In this document: piece after piece, positions 41,273 through 46,055 of the stretch
Layout of the letters: each line of letters begins with the position of its first letter
Numbering within the stretch: position 1 is the stretch's first letter
DNA from: Verrucomicrobiota bacterium
Lineage (GTDB): Bacteria > Verrucomicrobiota > Verrucomicrobiia > Opitutales > Opitutaceae
Length of the DNA stretch: 46,055 nucleotides
Reading direction: 5' to 3'
Assembly (NCBI GenBank): GCA_947471035.1
Contig: CANIWJ010000016.1
Location: 1 to 46,055 of the forward strand
Made by a program: the position numbers and the translations under genes
Notes under the pieces: model-generated
Told to the model about the DNA's origin: nothing
Seen by the model: only the letters and a program-made list of their open reading frames with translations
Databases searched by the model: none

Positions 41273-42595
41273 ATGAATCCGCGCTCCCCGCTACCTCCTC
41301 TGTTGCTTGCGCTGCTCCTCCCGGTGGCCGGTCCCAACCCGGCCACCGCGAATTCCGATCATGCACCAGCCTCCGCCACCACCGGCTCCATCGCCACCGA
41401 TGGACACGATGCTCTGGCGGAGGAGCGGGCCAGCCTCATGCGCATTGGCGAAGCCAAACTCGCCTCCGGCGACGCCACCTCCGCGCTCATCGCCTACCGC
41501 CAGGTCGCCACCTCGACCAACGAGGACGAAGAGGAAGCCAGCGCCCAAGCCCTCCTCGGCATGGCCCGCGCCTACCGCCTGGGCGGCAACGGCGTAAAAG
41601 CCGCCGCCACCTACGAACACCTCGTCGGCAACCACCCCACCTTCTCCGATCTGCCCACCGCGCTCCTCGAACTCGGCCGCACCCTGCGCGACCTGGGCAG
41701 CCCCAAGCTCGCCATCAACCGCTTTTACTCGGTCATCCACTCCACCCTGAAAATGCCCGAGGCCGAATCGGAGCGCTACCGCCGCGTCGTGCGCACCGCC
41801 CAATTCGAGATCGCCGAGACCCACCTCTACATCGGCAACTACGAGGAAGCCTCGCGCTTCTTCAAACGCCTCGACCTGCTCGACCTCGCCCCCGCCGACC
41901 GCGGCCGCGCCCGCTTCAAAGCCGCCTACTGCCTCGCTCTAAGCGGCGACCGCCAGGGCGCCGTCATCGCTTTTAACAAATTCATCAACCAGGACCCTCA
42001 GGACGAAAACAGCCCCGAAGCGCGTTTCCTTTTGGCTCAACTTCTCGCCGACCTCGGACGCAAGGAAGAGTCCCTGCGCGTCACCATCACCCTCCTGCAA
42101 AGTGAGTACGCCCGCGGCGACGCCACCGGCCGCTGGCGCATCTGGCAACGCCGCACCGGCAACCAGCTCGCAAACCAGTTTTACCAGCAAGCCGACTACG
42201 TCTCCGCCTTGATACTCTACCGCGCCCTCGATGCCCTCGACCCTGCGCCCGCCTGGCGCGTGCCCGTGCTCTACCAAATCGGCCTCTGCCAGGAACGCCT
42301 CCAGCAACCCGGCAATGCCGTGACCACCTACGATACCCTGAAAAAAATCGCCGGCGAAGAACCCAGCCCGGAGCTCGCCGACTTCACCCGCATGGCCGCC
42401 TGGCGCTCCGAACAAATTTCTTGGGTCTCCACCACGCGCGATGAGATCATCCACTTACGACCCACCGCGCCCGAACCCACCTCCGCCCCAGCTAACGCGT
42501 CTTCCCCTTCTTCCTCTTCCAACTCTTCAGCCGCCCTGAGCGTCCCCGGCGTGCCCAGCGCGCCCGGCGTGCCCAAAGCGCCCACCCCACTATGA
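41273..42595 (+). CDS. Periplasmic TPR-repeat protein
   Basis: 440 aa. N-terminal signal peptide (PLPPLLLALLLPVAGPNPAT). Residues ~50-390 contain helical TPR-like repeats (ALLGMARAYRLGGNGVKAAA, AQFEIAETHLYIGNYEEASR, VLYQIGLCQERLQQPGNAV). The C-terminal tail is Ser/Ala/Pro-rich. TPR proteins in the periplasm are protein scaffolds; PflA-type TPR proteins of Campylobacter build flagellar motor discs, which offers a speculative parallel. It lies in a sigma-28-promoted operon, and its stop overlaps the next start (ATGA). No homologue can be named from sequence alone. Confidence 0.75.
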   Translation: MNPRSPLPPLLLALLLPVAGPNPATANSDHAPASATTGSIATDGHDALAEERASLMRIGEAKLASGDATSALIAYRQVATSTNEDEEEASAQALLGMARAYRLGGNGVKAAATYEHLVGNHPTFSDLPTALLELGRTLRDLGSPKLAINRFYSVIHSTLKMPEAESERYRRVVRTAQFEIAETHLYIGNYEEASRFFKRLDLLDLAPADRGRARFKAAYCLALSGDRQGAVIAFNKFINQDPQDENSPEARFLLAQLLADLGRKEESLRVTITLLQSEYARGDATGRWRIWQRRTGNQLANQFYQQADYVSALILYRALDALDPAPAWRVPVLYQIGLCQERLQQPGNAVTTYDTLKKIAGEEPSPELADFTRMAAWRSEQISWVSTTRDEIIHLRPTAPEPTSAPANASSPSSSSNSSAALSVPGVPSAPGVPKAPTPL

Positions 42596-42963
42596 GTCTA
42601 GCCGATACGCTCGCCCGCCACCTCGCCCTGTGCGACGAGCTCCACCAACTCTGCCTCGAAGAAAACCGCATCCTGAAACAAGAGCGCCGCGCCCCCGACG
42701 CCGCCTGGCGCGAACGCAAGCAGGAGCTCGCCGCCCGCTTTGAAGTGAGCGTGCAGGAGATGCGCACCCGCCAGCCCCAGGCCGGCGACCACGGCGGCGA
42801 ACTGCTGGAGCGCGCCCGCCAACGCTCCCTGCAAATCCTGCATCTTGATCGGGAAAACGAGCAACTGCTCCTGCGTTGCAGCCTGGCCCCCGCCCGCCCC
42901 GACACGCCCCCTCCCCCGCCCTCCGCCGCCGGCGCCCTGCGCGCCTACGGCCGCAAGGCCTGA
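42592..42963 (+). CDS. FlgN-like small coiled-coil protein
   Basis: 123 aa. The first ~95 residues are long helices rich in Leu/Glu/Arg (LALCDELHQLCLEENRILKQ, ELLERARQRSLQILHLDREN), with a Pro-rich tail ending in AYGRK. FlgN-type chaperones of hook-associated proteins have this layout, LxELxxLLxxEnxxL near the start followed by a K/R-rich second helix. It is coupled to the TPR gene and is the last gene of the sigma-28-promoted operon. The FlgN assignment is tentative because such helices are weakly diagnostic. Confidence 0.5.
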   Translation: MSLADTLARHLALCDELHQLCLEENRILKQERRAPDAAWRERKQELAARFEVSVQEMRTRQPQAGDHGGELLERARQRSLQILHLDRENEQLLLRCSLAPARPDTPPPPPSAAGALRAYGRKA

Positions 42964-43200
42964 TGTTACCGCGGGTTTAGGTTAAGCCTGATTCCGCAGC
43001 TTGGTGAGGTTTGGATTAGCCCACCCTTCCCAAGTGCAAATGAAACCGCCTCCCCTCCAAGGCGGGGTTGCACTCCACCGGACGGAGCGACGCAAGGCGC
43101 GGAGGATGAAGCAGACGGCGTGCAGGCCCAGAGGCTCGGCGCCGGGCGGGCGCGACGTGTGCCGTTTGAGGATTGAGGCTTGCGGACCTTGTGCCCGCGT
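42964..43200. other. GC-rich intergenic stretch with compound hairpin; possible mobile-element remnant
   Basis: 237 bases between convergent genes. AGTGCAA (43033-43039) pairs with TTGCACT (43068-43074) around an inner CCGCC/GGCGG stem. A minus-strand open frame crosses it, but its composition is not protein-like, and no recognised transposase motif is left. The GC content drops sharply just past 43200, so this is the boundary with a different DNA segment. Confidence 0.35.
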
Positions 43201-44292
43201 TTACGGCGTCGGCGTTGCCGTCCTCGTTCTCGGTAGCGGATCTTTGATAATATCCTGCGTCGGGTCGTATTCCAAATTCCGGCTTCCCACCTTAGGATTA
43301 ATATACGCGCTAATATCAAAACCGGTATCTGACCTGTCAGAGTCGGTCATGAATTTTGCCTGAACCCGCGCATATAACCCCCGGCTTTTGAGATAAAAAG
43401 AGACCTCTTTATCGGCTGTCCATTTGGGGTCTTGTGCAGACATGGAGATGGTTAGCTTTGGTTGGTAGCCGGACTCTGGCGCACGATACATAAATTCATC
43501 ATTTGAGGCGATTACGCCGCCGTCAACCGCTTCGATGGTGGCTGTCCAATCGTATTTTTGTTGGCCTCTAATAATCTGCAAGGGAGTGCGCAGAAGCGTA
43601 ACCTTTACATCACCGCCCGCTGTCACTTTTCGCTCGGTCTGAAGATTAAAAATAACCGACGTTCCGTCATAAGGAATGCCTGTGCCGATACCTTTGCGCA
43701 AAAGCGGCTCTGCCCCTGCTAATTTCCACATGCGAAACGTCTCCGGATTGTCGGCGTTGGGTCTAAACTTCTTATCTTCATTCTCGTAATACCAATAATA
43801 ACGTATCGATTGGGGCGATGTTTCATAGCCTGTCTTTTCCAATGCTTTAACCCCAAGCAAAGCGCCTTTTTTGTTGGTCAACTGGAAGCGCCCGGCTTGG
43901 TTGGTTGTTAGGGTAAAACGGTCGGAGTTGTCGGTTGTTATGCCCGGCAGTAATTCGGAAGTCCGACGAACTCCCAGCGTGACTTTTACACCCGGAAGCG
44001 GCGCACCATCTTGATCAATAACAGTGCCATAAAAACTAATCGGCTGGTTCGCATCGTTCATCGCTCCCCGAACCTGCTCGATGCGTTTAATCACCTCCGC
44101 CGGAGGTCCTGCCAGTGGCGTCTTGGCGAGATCATCGGCGTGCGGCGCAGGTGAAGACGTTGGGCTTGTTACTTTTTGGGATTCAGTAACGGCGGGAGCA
44201 GTTTTTTCTAATCTTGGGCGAGACATGAGCAACAGCCACGCAATAATAAGCGCCAAGACTAACCCGATTATTATATAATATTTCTTTTTCAT
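43201..44292 (-). CDS. Membrane-anchored protein with carboxypeptidase-regulatory/CnaB-like domain
   Basis: 363 aa. One N-terminal membrane helix (YYIIIGLVLALIIAWLLLMS), then a Ser/Thr/Pro linker. Residues ~85-170 resemble a beta-sandwich of the carboxypeptidase regulatory/CnaB type (FYGTVIDQDGAPLPGVKVTL, FTLTTNQAGRFQLTNKKGAL). The rest is strand-rich, with no enzyme motif. Its start overlaps the stop of the upstream hydrolase gene (ATGA), so the pair forms one operon. GC content is far below that of the flagellar genes. Substrate or partner unknown. Confidence 0.7.
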   Translation of the reverse strand: MKKKYYIIIGLVLALIIAWLLLMSRPRLEKTAPAVTESQKVTSPTSSPAPHADDLAKTPLAGPPAEVIKRIEQVRGAMNDANQPISFYGTVIDQDGAPLPGVKVTLGVRRTSELLPGITTDNSDRFTLTTNQAGRFQLTNKKGALLGVKALEKTGYETSPQSIRYYWYYENEDKKFRPNADNPETFRMWKLAGAEPLLRKGIGTGIPYDGTSVIFNLQTERKVTAGGDVKVTLLRTPLQIIRGQQKYDWTATIEAVDGGVIASNDEFMYRAPESGYQPKLTISMSAQDPKWTADKEVSFYLKSRGLYARVQAKFMTDSDRSDTGFDISAYINPKVGSRNLEYDPTQDIIKDPLPRTRTATPTP

Positions 44293-46055
44293 GGTTTGCT
44301 CCTTGGACGCAAATTACAAGATTGTAAAAGCTGCTTCCAATATTGCCAGCGCTGGGCATAAAAGGATCTAAACTGACCGCTATGGTAAATATGTTCATCC
44401 GTAAAACCAAACGCAGTCTTTAAGTTTACCGTCTCTGTAAAGACGCCGCCGGTCTCGCGAGCACCCAAAGCCCTTGAGCGGGCTTCGGCACCGTAGGCAA
44501 AGACAAGGGACCTTTCATCAGGGAATCTCAGGTTTGAGGTCAGGCCGAACGGTGCAAAAGTAAACCCATCCGCAGTATTGTAATAAACGAACATAGAGAT
44601 ATCCGGTTTCAGTTTATTAGTTAGTTCCCAAGCCCCGTGATCAATGGCCGTCCCGGTGAGGGCATAGTCCACATCGTTATAGTAATTCACATACTTGCCC
44701 GCCGCTCCGCTCATGTAGGCGGGGGCCAGATAAGTGGGGTTGTTCTCGGGCCAGTTCTCCGGAAATCGGTCGGAAAAACCAGGCTTCCAGTATCTTGCGT
44801 AAACGTTGGGCGTGCCGTCGTCCATATACGACTGGAAAGGGAACAATTCCGCCTGAGGATTATAACAATGGCCCGGAATCGCCGCTTGAGAGGCGATATA
44901 CGTTGAGACGAGTCCGCTGCCCGGTCCGGCTTCGCGCAAGGCTTCGCCCATCACCACGTTGCCCTGGCTATGCGCCACAACATGCACGCGATAGCCCTGC
45001 GATTTTAATTCAGTGAGCAGATTTTTGAGCTGCACGCCCGACTGCCAAGCTCGTAATTCGCTTTGATCATACGGCAAAAAGGAATCCGAACACGGCCACG
45101 TAAACCCACCGACGCGGCCCTTGTAGCCAAGCCAATACAAGCGTTTATAAGTTGTTTCGATCCAGCGCTGTTTTTCAAATTCGTCCATATTGTAACCATG
45201 AACATAAAGCACCATATCCTTTTCCTCGTCTTTGGTCGGTGCTCCAAAGCTTCCTGATTTGGCCGTATCTAACTTATAGGTGGAAACATTTGCCAATGGG
45301 TCGTCGCCACTAGTCCAGCGTTGGATAAATTCATGCGGCTTTTTGATGTCCATCCATACGCCCGGACCTTCGCCAATTTCGGTATAATTTCCGTTTTCTT
45401 TCTTAAGGATCAAAAGTTTGAGCTGGCCATTGCCGGTGGTGCATCCCTCAAAAATAAACTTTAGCGTTGGATTTTCGGCCGATAAATAAGCCGATTGCAG
45501 TGTCGGTAAAACGAAGAAGTCGCCCGTGCCGATGATTGTAGGATATGAAACCCAATCTGGAGCCGAGGGGATATAAGATGCTTCCCGGCCATCTACAATG
45601 GCCGCTTCAGCCGTTTGGCGTTTGGCTGCACTCGGGTTATTCAAATAACCTGTTCCGCCGTCGGCATCCGTGGCTTTGTATAATTTTATGGCCGGATTAG
45701 TGCCGTTGGTATCTGTCCATTTAAAACCAAGATACAACTGGCCGTTTTTAAACGCGTCTTGCAGGCCGCCGACATATAAATTCAGCCGGGCAAAATCTTC
45801 TAGATCACGCGCCACATCTATAACATTATTTCGCCAGTCTTCCTTTTGTATATTTGTAATATTAAAATCATCCTCATCTTCATCTAGTGTGTCGTTGGTC
45901 CTTCCGTCATCATCGTCATTGGACCAAATAAATTCCAATGACCCCCGCTGATCTACGTGACTTTTCACCCCCAGCCGTGAGGCACGGCGACGGCTGGAAA
46001 GGAAGGACTTGCGGAAGGCGACCACGGGGCGGATGCAAGCGCCCGGCCTGCCCGA
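44289..46055 (-). CDS. Lipase-like alpha/beta hydrolase, N-terminal part outside the window
   Basis: The frame is open to the window edge; a GTG at 46025 is the only start candidate seen and is followed by an odd Arg/Ser-rich run, so the gene is probably longer or 5'-disrupted. An Asp-rich stretch (EFIWSNDDDDGRTN) is typical of large secreted proteins. The hydrolase part has MVLYVHGYNM (oxyanion side) and the nucleophile elbow VHVVAHSQGNVVMGEAL (AHSQG), with a likely catalytic His late in the protein (EHIYHSGQF or HGAWEL). It would cleave an ester. The composition is AT-richer than the flagellar region. Confidence 0.65.
   Translation of the reverse strand, partial: SGRPGACIRPVVAFRKSFLSSRRRASRLGVKSHVDQRGSLEFIWSNDDDDGRTNDTLDEDEDDFNITNIQKEDWRNNVIDVARDLEDFARLNLYVGGLQDAFKNGQLYLGFKWTDTNGTNPAIKLYKATDADGGTGYLNNPSAAKRQTAEAAIVDGREASYIPSAPDWVSYPTIIGTGDFFVLPTLQSAYLSAENPTLKFIFEGCTTGNGQLKLLILKKENGNYTEIGEGPGVWMDIKKPHEFIQRWTSGDDPLANVSTYKLDTAKSGSFGAPTKDEEKDMVLYVHGYNMDEFEKQRWIETTYKRLYWLGYKGRVGGFTWPCSDSFLPYDQSELRAWQSGVQLKNLLTELKSQGYRVHVVAHSQGNVVMGEALREAGPGSGLVSTYIASQAAIPGHCYNPQAELFPFQSYMDDGTPNVYARYWKPGFSDRFPENWPENNPTYLAPAYMSGAAGKYVNYYNDVDYALTGTAIDHGAWELTNKLKPDISMFVYYNTADGFTFAPFGLTSNLRFPDERSLVFAYGAEARSRALGARETGGVFTETVNLKTAFGFTDEHIYHSGQFRSFYAQRWQYWKQLLQSCNLRPRSKP

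Noticed and set aside
42966-43319. Minus-strand 117-codon open frame as a transposase remnant
   Set aside because: Part of it overlaps the end of the 43201-44292 gene and the rest lacks any transposase motif. It is kept only as a structured patch.
1-46055. CRISPR arrays, tRNA or rRNA genes, intact insertion sequences
   Set aside because: No regularly spaced repeats, cloverleaf-like segments, rRNA signature or complete transposase were seen.

Overview
The window comes from a GC-rich, flagellated Gram-negative bacterium. My best guess is Verrucomicrobia, probably Opitutaceae. That rests on the overall style (high-GC flagellar genes, SPINDLY-type TPR glycosyltransferases, short palindromic repeats, an Asp-rich secreted hydrolase), not on any marker gene, so the phylum call is an inference.

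Layout. (1) At the left edge the first 20 codons of a flagellin gene run off the window on the minus strand, with a sigma-28-type promoter and a leader that can form hairpins. (2) From about 0.2 to 32.8 kb there is a large, almost wholly minus-strand flagellar glycosylation island. In transcription order it holds: a divergent GT41-like protein; pseB, a methyltransferase and pseC; (a plus-strand GH57-like gene); pseI, pseF, pseG; a sulfotransferase; a methyltransferase; a DXS/transketolase-like enzyme, an SDR and an ATP-grasp ligase; another methyltransferase; a WbpG/PseA-type amidotransferase, HisH, HisF-like and a second amidotransferase with a degraded PP-loop; three further glycosyltransferase genes, one a methyltransferase-GT4-GT4 fusion; two SPINDLY-type TPR-O-GlcNAc-transferase homologues; and then flagellin. 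(3) From 33.07 to 36.66 kb a plus-strand flagellar operon carries fliD, a lipoprotein, a FlgM-like protein, fliS and a FliT-like protein. It diverges from the glycosylation island across a 260-bp AT-rich control region. (4) From 36.7 to 43 kb there are an NtrC-type sigma-54 activator (minus strand), a 120-aa unknown protein with a sigma-28 promoter, CheX, a REC-REC-STAS protein closed by a clear terminator, and a sigma-28-promoted operon of a Pro-rich exported protein, a TPR periplasmic protein and a FlgN-like protein. (5) From 43.2 kb to the right edge the DNA is much less GC-rich and carries a membrane-anchored CnaB-like protein and a lipase-like alpha/beta hydrolase whose 5' part lies outside the window.

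How it fits together. The island should make a CMP-activated pseudaminic-acid-type nonulosonate (PseB, C, I, F, G are present; PseH is not seen). It probably converts an N-acetyl group to acetamidino (amidotransferase + HisH + HisF-like), decorates the glycan by methylation, sulfation and perhaps a carboligation/acyl-ligation step (DXS-like, SDR, ATP-grasp), and attaches glycans to flagellin near its secretion and capping genes (FliS, FliD). Many consecutive genes overlap by ATGA, which suggests tight translational coupling. The strongest candidates for undescribed biology are the DXS-like/SDR/ATP-grasp cassette, the paired intact and degenerate PP-loop amidotransferases, the SAF-less PseI, and the replacement of a Maf-type transferase by other glycosyltransferases.
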